Notes: generated from the letters alone by a model not told the origin. A DNA stretch of 8,948 nt from an uncultured Lachnospiraceae bacterium (GCA_947175285.1 CAMWMM010000178.1:1-8948); one strand, 5' to 3'; positions 1 to 6,435 are shown, counted from the stretch's first letter. A program made the numbers and translations.

Positions 1-2
1 CA

Positions 3-614
3 GGAGAGGTGACGGTAACTCTTTTGCTCGCTTGCGTGGTTGCTTTGTATATTTTTCTGGTATACCGGATTATCACGCGTAAGACTTTCTATTCCAAGAA
101 TTTCAATATTTCCCTGGCAGCGCTGGCGGTCATCACTGCCATCATCATCCTGACCGTACAGTCCAATATCGTGATTTCTCTCGGTATGGTAGGCGCTTTA
201 TCCATCGTGCGTTTTCGGACCGCAATTAAGGACCCTATGGATCTTGTATTCCTGTTCTGGGCGATAAGCGTCGGCATCGCCTGTGGTGCCGGAATGTTGG
301 AAATTGCGGTAATCGGTTCCCTGATTTTGACATTGCTTGTATTCGTACTGGACAGGCTTCCGATGGCAAAGGCGGCAATGATTTTAGTCGTAAACGCGAA
401 GGCCGGTAAAGAACAGACCGCCCGAATTACCGAACTTGTGAAAAAGTACAGCAGATATTATAAAGTAAAATCCCGGAACATTACCGGAGAACAACTGGAT
501 ATGGTAGTGGAACTGTGGGTTTCCAAAGAAGAAGAACTCACCGAAGAACTGGCAGCCCTTCCCGGCGTTCACAGCGTTTCGCTGATGTCACATGACGGAG
601 AGGTTACTTTTTAA
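3..614 (+). CDS. DUF4956 family membrane protein (5' end outside window)
   Basis: At least three or four hydrophobic segments occupy roughly residues 4-20, 34-52, 54-66 and 78-116, counted from the GTG at 9. The segment VGALSIVRFRTAIKDP (61-76), followed by a helix ending in GIACGAG, is the DUF4956 signature and recalls the MgtC/SapB core. Residues ~122-201 form a soluble, probably cytoplasmic tail that looks like a small ferredoxin/ACT-like fold. The GTG at 9 is probably not the true start. The reading frame is open to the window edge, the purine-rich AGGAG lies only two bases before it, and as I recall the family it usually has about 25 more N-terminal residues. The biochemical role is unknown. 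From family knowledge, DUF4956 genes often sit beside VTC-domain polyphosphate polymerase and CotH-like genes, so such a neighbour may lie just to the left. It ends TAA and is separated from the next gene by 142 bases. Confidence 0.85.
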   Translation, partial: GEVTVTLLLACVVALYIFLVYRIITRKTFYSKNFNISLAALAVITAIIILTVQSNIVISLGMVGALSIVRFRTAIKDPMDLVFLFWAISVGIACGAGMLEIAVIGSLILTLLVFVLDRLPMAKAAMILVVNAKAGKEQTARITELVKKYSRYYKVKSRNITGEQLDMVVELWVSKEEELTEELAALPGVHSVSLMSHDGEVTF

Positions 615-615
615 G

Positions 616-631
616 CTAAATTGTAATTTAG
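616..631. repeat. AT-rich perfect inverted repeat
   Basis: The arms CTAAATT (616-622) and AATTTAG (625-631) are perfectly complementary around a GT centre. The repeat starts one base after the DUF4956 stop codon and ends eight bases before the -35 of the next promoter. No T-run follows, so it is a poor intrinsic terminator. It could be an operator for the downstream promoter or simply chance in AT-rich DNA. Confidence 0.4.
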
Positions 632-639
632 AAATGATG

Positions 640-668
640 TTGAACTTTCCGAAAGAAATTTGTATAAT
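640..668 (+). promoter_or_regulatory. SigA-like promoter for the sigK unit
   Basis: The -35 TTGAAC (640-645) and -10 TATAAT (663-668) are separated by exactly 17 bases, so transcription would start near 675 and give a leader of about 80 nt. The spacer contains the inverted repeat CTTTC-C-GAAAG (645-655), a possible operator overlapping the promoter. A vegetative-type promoter is unexpected for a mother-cell sigma factor, which is classically under SigE. No good SigE pair (ATA-type -35 with CATACAnT-type -10) was seen between 615 and 756. Early leader bases GGACA (677-681) can pair with TGTCC (711-715), but this fold is weak. Confidence 0.65.
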
Positions 669-745
669 ATATTTTAGGACACTTTTCTTTTGGTGGAAAG
701 GCACTTGCACTGTCCCGAAGTCATAGAATAGAGTAAATGGACTTT

Positions 746-759
746 GGGGGCTTCTTTTG
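746..759 (+). promoter_or_regulatory. G-rich ribosome binding site and TTG start of the sigma factor
   Basis: A GGGGG run (746-750) lies six bases before TTG (757-759). An in-frame TAG at 724-726, with no ATG, GTG or TTG codon between it and 757, rules out an N-terminal extension of more than about ten residues. That fixes the absence of a pro-sequence. Confidence 0.7.
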
Positions 760-1386
760 AAAACATTTAAGCAACCGCTGACGGCGAAAGAAGAAGCCGC
801 ATACCTTCGCCAGTTGAAGGATGGAAACAGCAGGCAAAGGCAGACTGCCAAAGAAATATTAGTGGAACGGAATCTTCGTCTGGTAGCGCATATTGCCAAA
901 AAATATCAGAATGTTGATGAAGACATGGAAGATTTGATTTCAACAGGAACGATAGGTCTGATTAAGGCGATTGATTCTTTCGATGCGGGAAAAGGCAAAC
1001 TTAGCACATATGCTTCAAGGTGTATTGATAATGAACTGTTGATGCTGCTTCGGGCGAAAAAGAAAACTTCCAGAGAAGTATCGCTTTATGAACCGATTGG
1101 AACGGACAGGGAAGGGAATGAAATCAATCTGCTTGATATCATTGAACAGGAACAGCCTGACGTTGTAGAACAGATGGCAGTGAAGGAACATTTGAAACGT
1201 TTAACCGGTCTGTTGGAAGAAAAATTGGATGAGCGGGAGAAAGAAATATTGATTCTGCGTTACGGTCTTTTTAATGACAGAGAAGTGACACAGAGAGAAA
1301 TCGGAAAAAACTTAGGAATTTCCAGAAGTTATGTGTCCAGAATTGAAAAAAAGGCGTTGGAAAAGTTAAGAGAAGGGTTTGAGTAG
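757..1386 (+). CDS. sigK: RNA polymerase sporulation sigma factor, SigK type, no pro-sequence
   Basis: Sigma-70 family factor of 209 residues that directs RNA polymerase core, in SigK's case to late mother-cell genes for spore coat and cortex. Region 2 spans about residues 36-105, with NLRLVAHIAKKY (39-50), EDLISTGTIGLIKAI (58-72) and STYASRCIDNELL (83-95). The linker PIGTDREGNEINLLDI (113-128) is typical of SigK/SigE. Region 4 spans about 155-205, with DEREKEILILRYGL and the helix-turn-helix at about 179-201 ending SRSYVSRIEKKAL. SigE of B. subtilis has a similar core, but the linker wording and the direct start at KPL-like residues fit SigK better. The Bacillus protein carries about 20 hydrophobic pro-residues removed by SpoIVFB; here the protein begins at MKTFKQPLT, as in the C. 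difficile form. The gene is intact with no skin-like interruption. It is followed after 25 bases by the HD gene, probably in one transcript. Confidence 0.9.
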   Translation: MKTFKQPLTAKEEAAYLRQLKDGNSRQRQTAKEILVERNLRLVAHIAKKYQNVDEDMEDLISTGTIGLIKAIDSFDAGKGKLSTYASRCIDNELLMLLRAKKKTSREVSLYEPIGTDREGNEINLLDIIEQEQPDVVEQMAVKEHLKRLTGLLEEKLDEREKEILILRYGLFNDREVTQREIGKNLGISRSYVSRIEKKALEKLREGFE

Positions 1387-1411
1387 TGAAAAGACAGGGG
1401 GATAAAGTCAG

Positions 1412-2590
1412 ATGATCTTTGTAAAAAGGGATGATTTAAAGACTGGCATGCGGCTTGCGCGTCCTATTTATAATAAGAATGGGGTTCTGTTGTATGAAAG
1501 AAATTCACGGCTGACGGCACAGAGTATCAACAGTATCAAAAATTTTGGTCTGATTGGTATTTTTGTGTTGGAACCGGCGGAGCCTGTTCCGCCGATGACG
1601 CAGGACGATATTGATTTTGAGCGTTTCCAGACAGTCTGTGTATTTTCCATTCAGGAGGAACTGGATAGGATTATACAGACATGGCGGTATGCCAAAATAC
1701 AGACAATCACATCCAATGTCATTAAAAATTATGGACATCTGGACAGAAAAATCAGTTTTGTGCAGAATCTGCGCAGCAAAGAGGACTATATTTATAAACA
1801 TTCGTTAAATGTGGCAATGCTGTGCGCTATGATAGCGCATACGATGAAAGTGACCGTCTCAGAGCAGCTTGATGCTGTAACGGCGGCGATTGTGCATGAT
1901 ATCGGTAAACTTTCCGCAGGGAAAACTATAGCGCAGGACAGTTGGACGGAAGAGGAAAAAGAGCGGATACGAGGGGCGGAAATCGCCGGATTCGGACTGC
2001 TTGAGCATGTTTTTGCAACATCGCCGAATATCAAACGTATCTGTATGCAGACACAGGCGAATCTGGAAAATCTGGAAAAGGGCAAAACATCGGATTTGCC
2101 GAAAATGGTTATAGGAGCGAAAATCCTGTCCGTAGCGGAGACATATGATACGATGACTGCGGTACAATTGGATAAAGACCCCGAATCGGAGGTCGCGGCT
2201 TTTAAATTTTTATTGGAACACTTGGATTATTTTGATGTAAGAGTGGTAAATGCGCTCACTGATTCCATTAATATTCTGATTCCGGGCGTCAGCGTGGAAT
2301 TGAACACCGGAGCTAAGGCGCTCGTACTCGTGGAAAACAGACAAAATATTCTCAGACCGATGGTACTGACATTTCAGGATAACAAGATAATTGATTTGGA
2401 TAGCCGTGAAAACAGGGGACGTATTGAGATTGTAGATATTATGAAAACAATGGATAACCGTCATGTCATGGATACGGATTTGCTTAAGAAGCAGGGGATT
2501 AAAACAGAGGAACCTGTTTATGTGGAGCCGCCGTTAGAGACGGATGCTGAGATATTGGGAGAAGAAGAGTACATTCCCGGAATGTTTTAA
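1412..2590 (+). CDS. Degenerate HD-GYP-type phosphohydrolase-like protein
   Basis: A 392-residue soluble protein. The N-terminal ~55 residues (VKRDDLKTGMRLARPIY..GVLLYERN) match the leader module common before HD-GYP domains. The HD core spans about 120-285: H130 in YKHSLNVAML, H162-D163 in VHDIGK, and the late AETYDTMTA motif with D246. Key elements of active HD-GYP c-di-GMP phosphodiesterases are missing. The helix after HDIGK (about 186-199) has no HP-type histidine. Where HHExxDGxGYP should stand, the sequence reads MQTQANLENLEKGK (212-225). The Asp of the usual AD-x-YD is Glu243. Residues ~288-340 (IPGVSVELNTGAKALVLVEN..LRPMVL) match the usual HD-GYP tail module. An acidic tail (366-387) ends the protein. 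I infer a weak or dead phosphodiesterase, or a regulatory or altered-substrate protein. The RBS AGGGGG (1396-1401) lies ten bases before ATG. The gene lies between sigK and the PilT-like gene with 25-base gaps. Confidence 0.8.
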   Translation: MIFVKRDDLKTGMRLARPIYNKNGVLLYERNSRLTAQSINSIKNFGLIGIFVLEPAEPVPPMTQDDIDFERFQTVCVFSIQEELDRIIQTWRYAKIQTITSNVIKNYGHLDRKISFVQNLRSKEDYIYKHSLNVAMLCAMIAHTMKVTVSEQLDAVTAAIVHDIGKLSAGKTIAQDSWTEEEKERIRGAEIAGFGLLEHVFATSPNIKRICMQTQANLENLEKGKTSDLPKMVIGAKILSVAETYDTMTAVQLDKDPESEVAAFKFLLEHLDYFDVRVVNALTDSINILIPGVSVELNTGAKALVLVENRQNILRPMVLTFQDNKIIDLDSRENRGRIEIVDIMKTMDNRHVMDTDLLKKQGIKTEEPVYVEPPLETDAEILGEEEYIPGMF

Positions 2591-2615
2591 GAAGTTTGTA
2601 GAAGAGGTTTAAAAA

Positions 2616-3521
2616 ATGCCGATAATAGAAGAAATCATGCAGTCCGCAGGGCAGGCGGGAGCATCCGATGTACATATTATAGTAGGAACGGCACCCAAAA
2701 TGCGTGTAAACGGCGAACTGCTTACCATGAATTTCCCGAAGATGACAGAAAAAGATACATTGGAAATACTGCTTGGCATGATGACACAACTGCAGCGGGA
2801 ACGCTTTGAGGAGCGGGGCGAATATGATATGTCCTTTTCCATTGAGAAACTTGGGCGTTATCGTGTGCATGCCTATAAGGAAAAAGGTCTTTCGGCATTG
2901 ACGCTCCGGCTTGTCAGTGAGCAGGCGCCCTTGCCTGAAAATCTGGGCATCCCGGAATCAGTCACCGGGATATGCGAAAAGAAAAAAGGATTGGTTTTAA
3001 TTACAGGCGCATCCGGAAGCGGTAAGTCTACAACGCTTGCGGCGTTAGTTAATAAAATCAATCACAGCAGGGAAGTGCATGTGACGACGTTGGAGTCGCC
3101 AATCGAATATGTGCACAAACCGCAAATGGCAATGATAAGCCAGCGCGAGATAGGAACGGATTCCGGGAGTTATGTTTCCGCGCTGCATGCCGCCATGCGT
3201 GAAGATACAGATGTTATTGTTATTGATGAGATGCAGGGAGCGGAGGTAATAGCTGCGGCGATTGCTGCCGCCCAAGCAGGACATCTCGTTTTTGCGGCAA
3301 TGAATACGGCGGATGCGGCTGCTGCGGTAGAGAATATTGTGGATGCTTTTCCGCTTTCCAAGCAGAAACAGGCTTCCATGCGGCTGGCTAATGTATTAGA
3401 GGCTCTGGTGACACAGAGCCTGACCATATCTGCAAACGGCAAAATGAGGAGTGCAGAGTTTGAAGTTACCCTCGCAGATGAAGAACTGCGTCGTATGATA
3501 CAGGAAAGAAAGTGGATTTGA
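2616..3521 (+). CDS. Divergent PilT-like secretion/twitching ATPase
   Basis: A 301-residue member of the PilT/VirB11 secretion ATPase superfamily, hexameric motors that power pilus retraction or assembly at the inner face of the membrane. The N-terminal domain has ASDVHIIVGTAPKMRVNGEL (16-35), equivalent to PilT ASDLH..G.P...R..G.L. Walker A is GASGSGKST (131-139). The Asp box reads TTLESPIEYVH (157-167), with ES where PilT has ED. QREIG follows at 176-180. Walker B reads DVIVIDEMQG (199-208) against PilT DVILVGEMRD, keeping the Glu but losing the Arg. The His box is GHLVFAAMNT (222-231), where the second His of the usual LHT is Asn230. The C-terminus stops soon after DEELRRMIQERK, which corresponds to the AIRNLIRE region, so it is roughly 45 residues shorter than typical PilT (about 345). 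No pilin, PilB or PilC gene is in the window. It is probably an orphan motor with altered catalysis. Purine-rich GAAGAGG (2601-2607) serves as RBS. Confidence 0.82.
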   Translation: MPIIEEIMQSAGQAGASDVHIIVGTAPKMRVNGELLTMNFPKMTEKDTLEILLGMMTQLQRERFEERGEYDMSFSIEKLGRYRVHAYKEKGLSALTLRLVSEQAPLPENLGIPESVTGICEKKKGLVLITGASGSGKSTTLAALVNKINHSREVHVTTLESPIEYVHKPQMAMISQREIGTDSGSYVSALHAAMREDTDVIVIDEMQGAEVIAAAIAAAQAGHLVFAAMNTADAAAAVENIVDAFPLSKQKQASMRLANVLEALVTQSLTISANGKMRSAEFEVTLADEELRRMIQERKWI

Positions 3522-3563
3522 GACTGTCGGGAATTATTATTCCTTGACAGTCTGTTTTATTTC
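3521..3563 (+). terminator. Rho-independent terminator of the sigK-HD-PilT unit
   Basis: Arms AGACTGTC (3521-3528) and GACAGTCT (3546-3553) form an 8-bp stem continued by GGAAT (3530-3534) pairing with ATTCC (3539-3543) over a TATT loop. The T-rich tail GTTTTATTTC follows (3554-3563). The stem starts at the last base of the TGA stop codon, so the unit ends here. Confidence 0.85.
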
Positions 3564-3572
3564 TATTATGCT
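3544..3572 (+). promoter_or_regulatory. Possible SigA promoter embedded in the terminator
   Basis: A perfect -35 TTGACA (3544-3549) lies in the 3' arm of the upstream terminator, and a weaker -10 TATGCT (3567-3572) follows at 17 bases. It would drive yifB-dprA with a leader of about 115 nt. A better -10 sequence, TATAAT, exists at 3594-3599 but has no recognisable -35 at 16-18 bases. Either one could be the real promoter. Confidence 0.35.
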
Positions 3573-3593
3573 ATTCCTATATCTAACCATCTA

Positions 3594-3608
3594 TATAATC
3601 AGAAAATT
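3594..3608. promoter_or_regulatory. Candidate CodY box upstream of yifB-dprA
   Basis: The 15 bases match the published CodY consensus AATTTTCWGAAAATT at 12 of 15 positions, with mismatches at 1, 4 and 5 and a perfect right half (CAGAAAATT). The site overlaps TATAAT at 3594-3599. A second half-site, AATTTTC, lies at 3612-3618. Three-mismatch boxes arise by chance in AT-rich intergenic DNA, so this is a suggestion only. Relevance comes from codY being in the same window and from CodY's known control of competence genes in Bacillus. Confidence 0.3.
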
Positions 3609-3622
3609 TCTAATTTTCAACC

Positions 3623-3654
3623 TTGAATTCCGGCGTTTCGCCGAACGTATTCAA
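3623..3654 (+). other. Stem-loop in the yifB leader
   Basis: Outer arms TTGAAT (3623-3628) and ATTCAA (3649-3654) enclose an inner GC-rich stem CGGCG (3631-3635) and CGCCG (3639-3643) with a TTT loop. The internal loop is asymmetric (2 and 5 bases). No T-run follows within the next 20 bases, so it is not an obvious terminator. It ends 26 bases before the yifB RBS and could affect mRNA stability or act as a protein-binding site. Confidence 0.45.
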
Positions 3655-3680
3655 ACACTGACAAAGAAACGAAAGAAAAA

Positions 3681-3697
3681 AGGAGGAATGATATTTG
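3681..3697 (+). promoter_or_regulatory. Strong RBS selecting the TTG start of yifB
   Basis: A full AGGAGG (3681-3686) lies eight bases before TTG (3695-3697). The nearer ATG at 3688-3690 is out of frame with yifB and too close to the RBS. Translation from TTG gives MFSSITSGAVHGI, matching the conserved YifB/ComM N-terminus. Confidence 0.8.
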
Positions 3698-5245
3698 TTC
3701 AGTTCAATTACATCAGGGGCGGTTCATGGAATCGGAAGCTATTTGATTCAGGTGGAAGTGGATGTATCCAAAGGACTGCCGTGTTTTCAAATGGTAGGAC
3801 TGCTGGGCTCGGAAGTCAGAGAAGCAAGGGAACGTGTAAAAGTCGCTTTGAAAAACGCAGGCACACCCCTTCCGCCGATGTGTATCAACGTCAGTCTTTC
3901 ACCGGCGGATTTACGTAAAGAGGGGGCTTTGTTCGATTTGCCGGTAGCAGTCGGTATCTTAGAAGCTTTGGAGCATTTGCCGAAGAAATGTACGAAAAAT
4001 ATGCTCATTATCGGGGAACTGGGATTAAACGGCGAGGTGAAACCGGTAAAAGGGGTTTTGCCGATTGTAGGAAAAGCGAAGGAAAAAGGTATTACATGCT
4101 GCATTCTGCCCCGGGACAATGCGCCGCAGGGGGCTGTTGTGCAGGGAATGGAAATTATTGGCGTTTCTCATCTTGAGGAAGCGCTGCAATATCTGCGTAT
4201 GGAAGAAAGGGAGAGAAAACATTTTATTCCGCCTCTTACGATAGATGTTTCTGCTTTGCTTGCAGAAAAGCAGAAAGAGTCCGATGTGGATTTTGCAGAT
4301 GTAAACGGTCAGGAAACGGTTAAGAGAGCGGCGGAAATTGCCGCAGCAGGATTTCACCATTTTCTTATGATAGGACCGCCCGGCTCCGGCAAAACTATGA
4401 TAGCCAAACGAATGCCGACTATTTTACCGCCTTTATCATTGGAAGAAAGTATGGAAGTCTCTACTATCTACAGTATCGCAGGGCTGCTTCCGCCTAAGGA
4501 AGTGCTTATCAGCAGCCGTCCGTTTATCGCACCCCATCATAATATTACCAAACAGGCTTTGACAGGAGGCGGGAAAGTGCCTTCTCCCGGTATGGCTACG
4601 CTCGCCCATCGCGGCATTTTGTTTTTAGATGAGATGGCGGAGTTTAAAAGGGAAACGCTCGACAGCCTGCGCCAGCCCTTAGAGGATAAAAAAGTGCAGA
4701 TTGCCAGAAGTAACGGCAACTATTGCTATCCGGCGGACATGATGTTAGTAGGTGCGATGAATCCCTGTCCGTGCGGCTTTTATCCGGATATGCACAGGTG
4801 CGGATGTACGCCTTATGAAGTGCACCGTTATCAGGATAGAATCTCCGGACCGATTCTCGATAGGATTGATATTTGCGTGGAAACACCTGTTATTGAAATG
4901 CACGGATTGACAGCGCATGCCGGACAGGAAAACAGTGAGCAGATACGTGCCCGTGTTATGAAAGCAAGAGAGATTCAGCAGAAGCGGTTTGCGGGAACGA
5001 GAATGCGGTTTAATACGGATATGAGTGTAAAAGAAATCCGAAAATATTGTCCGTTAGGACGCTCGGAAGAAAAAATGCTGGAGCAGGCGTTTGATGTACT
5101 GCATCTTACGGCAAGGGGATATCACCGTGTTTTAAAAGTTGCGCGCACAATAGCGGATTTGGCAGGAGAGGAACGGATAAAGGAAGCGCATCTGGCAGAG
5201 GCGCTCTGTTATAGAATGCCTGTAAACAGGCTGGGCGGTGAATAG
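3695..5245 (+). CDS. yifB: YifB/ComM family Mg-chelatase-like AAA+ ATPase
   Basis: A 516-residue full-length family member. The N-terminal domain (about 1-165) begins with the conserved FSSITSGAVHGI..YLIQVEVDVSKGLP and includes VREARERVKVALKNAG (41-56) and INVSLSPADLRKEG (64-77). The AAA+ domain has Walker A GPPGSGKT (227-234), HHNITKQALTGGG (281-293), Walker B ILFLDEMAEF (308-317), the Cys-containing loop NPCPCGF with a later CGC (C358, C360, C369, C371), and RISGPILDRIDI (382-393), which carries candidate arginine-finger or sensor residues. The C-terminal Mg-chelatase domain has TARGYHRVLKVARTIADLAG (472-491). In gammaproteobacteria, ComM is a hexameric branch-migration helicase that helps integrate transforming DNA; the clostridial role is inferred from that. 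dprA starts nine bases later, and its RBS overlaps this stop codon, which points to coupled expression. Confidence 0.95.
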   Translation: MFSSITSGAVHGIGSYLIQVEVDVSKGLPCFQMVGLLGSEVREARERVKVALKNAGTPLPPMCINVSLSPADLRKEGALFDLPVAVGILEALEHLPKKCTKNMLIIGELGLNGEVKPVKGVLPIVGKAKEKGITCCILPRDNAPQGAVVQGMEIIGVSHLEEALQYLRMEERERKHFIPPLTIDVSALLAEKQKESDVDFADVNGQETVKRAAEIAAAGFHHFLMIGPPGSGKTMIAKRMPTILPPLSLEESMEVSTIYSIAGLLPPKEVLISSRPFIAPHHNITKQALTGGGKVPSPGMATLAHRGILFLDEMAEFKRETLDSLRQPLEDKKVQIARSNGNYCYPADMMLVGAMNPCPCGFYPDMHRCGCTPYEVHRYQDRISGPILDRIDICVETPVIEMHGLTAHAGQENSEQIRARVMKAREIQQKRFAGTRMRFNTDMSVKEIRKYCPLGRSEEKMLEQAFDVLHLTARGYHRVLKVARTIADLAGEERIKEAHLAEALCYRMPVNRLGGE

Positions 5246-5254
5246 GAGAAAGAT

Positions 5255-6412
5255 ATGGTAATAGAAAAGAGGGAAGAGCAAATCTTAGATAGGATAACGG
5301 ACAATATGCTGCCGTATGCCCACTGGCTCTACAGTGTTCCGGGCATTGGAAGTAAGACGATAAAAATAGTGCTTTCCGGGGCGGGGACGCCAAAGGAGAT
5401 TTATGAGCTGTCTAATCATTTGCGGGCAGAAGAACTGGCAGCGCGGTTTCCGGCGCATCCAAGGAAGCTGGAACTGGCAGAGAAAATCATAAATGCCGGA
5501 AAAAACCGGAACGTACAGGAAGAATATGAGACGCTTGAAAAAAAACGGATACATTTTACATGTTTGGGGCATACCGCCTATCCGGAAAGACTTTTCCATA
5601 TTCCGGACGCTCCGTATGGTATTTATTTCCGGGGCAGACTTCCGGCAGAGGAAAAACATAGTGCAGCAATTATCGGCGCAAGAAACTGTTCGGAGTACGG
5701 CAGGCGGATGGCATATCGTTTCGGAGAGGAATTGGCATCGGCAGGGATACAAATTGTCAGTGGTATGGCAAGGGGAATAGACGGCATAGGGCAGCAGGCG
5801 GCTTTAGAAGCAGGCGGTTATTCTCTCGGTGTTATGGGGTGCGGTGTGGATATCTGTTATCCGAATGAGAATAGGAAACTATATGATATGCTTTGTGAAA
5901 GCGGGGGTATCTGTTCGGAATATCTGCCCGGAACGCAGCCGCGAAGCAGCCTTTTCCCGCCGAGAAACCGTATCATCAGCGCATTGTCCGATATCGTTCT
6001 AGTCGTTGAGGCAAAAAACAGAAGCGGTACGTTAATTACCGTGGATATGGCATTGGAGCAGGGAAAAGATGTCTATGCCGTGCCAGGCAGAGTAACGGAA
6101 GCGCTTAGCGAGGGCTGTAACCGCCTCTTACAGCAGGGGGCGCAGGTTGCATTATCGCCCATAGATATGATTCAGGCTATAACTGGAAAAACGGCGGATG
6201 ATAAAAAAGGAGATTTTCTTTTGTCTGATATCCAGACGGATATTTTACAAAATTTGGATGATGTGCCTAAGTCCGTAGAGAAAATAAAAGAACAGATGCA
6301 GCTTTATTCAGGACACGATATTTCCTTACAGGAAGTGATGAATCAATTAGTAAGCTTAAGTTTAGGCGGATGGGTCAAACAGATAGGAAACAGTTACTTT
6401 ATGAAAGCATAA
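5255..6412 (+). CDS. dprA: DNA-processing protein DprA (Smf)
   Basis: A cytoplasmic protein that binds incoming single-stranded DNA and loads RecA during natural transformation; it is also widespread in bacteria not known to be competent. Its 385 residues fall into three parts. An N-terminal helix-hairpin-helix-like region contains YSVPGIGSKTI (26-36). The Rossmann-fold core (about 110-310) has AIIGARNCSEYGR (138-150), IVSGMARGIDGIGQQAAL (167-184), GVMGCGVDICYP (192-203), the FPPRNRIISALSD loop (234-246) that binds DNA in this family, and SGTLITVDMALEQGKDVYAVPG (257-278). A C-terminal winged-helix-like domain covers about 320-385. All core motifs are intact. The start ATG follows AGGAG, which overlaps the yifB stop codon. 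No intrinsic terminator with a T-run follows the stop, so some readthrough into topA is possible. Confidence 0.96.
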   Translation: MVIEKREEQILDRITDNMLPYAHWLYSVPGIGSKTIKIVLSGAGTPKEIYELSNHLRAEELAARFPAHPRKLELAEKIINAGKNRNVQEEYETLEKKRIHFTCLGHTAYPERLFHIPDAPYGIYFRGRLPAEEKHSAAIIGARNCSEYGRRMAYRFGEELASAGIQIVSGMARGIDGIGQQAALEAGGYSLGVMGCGVDICYPNENRKLYDMLCESGGICSEYLPGTQPRSSLFPPRNRIISALSDIVLVVEAKNRSGTLITVDMALEQGKDVYAVPGRVTEALSEGCNRLLQQGAQVALSPIDMIQAITGKTADDKKGDFLLSDIQTDILQNLDDVPKSVEKIKEQMQLYSGHDISLQEVMNQLVSLSLGGWVKQIGNSYFMKA

Positions 6413-6435
6413 AGAAAAGTGATGTGAAATTTTCC

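Noticed and set aside
643..657. CodY box in the sigK promoter spacer
   Set aside because: Only 10 of 15 positions match the consensus. The feature is better described as a CTTTC/GAAAG inverted repeat.
3544..3918. Open frame of 124 codons on the + strand before and overlapping yifB
   Set aside because: It starts inside the terminator, runs through the leader hairpin and overlaps the well-conserved YifB N-terminus in another frame. Its sequence shows no family resemblance. The ATG at 3688 in this frame sits too close to the RBS.
5285..5752. 155-codon open frame on the - strand inside dprA
   Set aside because: It is antisense to dprA, rich in Cys and Arg as shadow frames often are, and has no family features.
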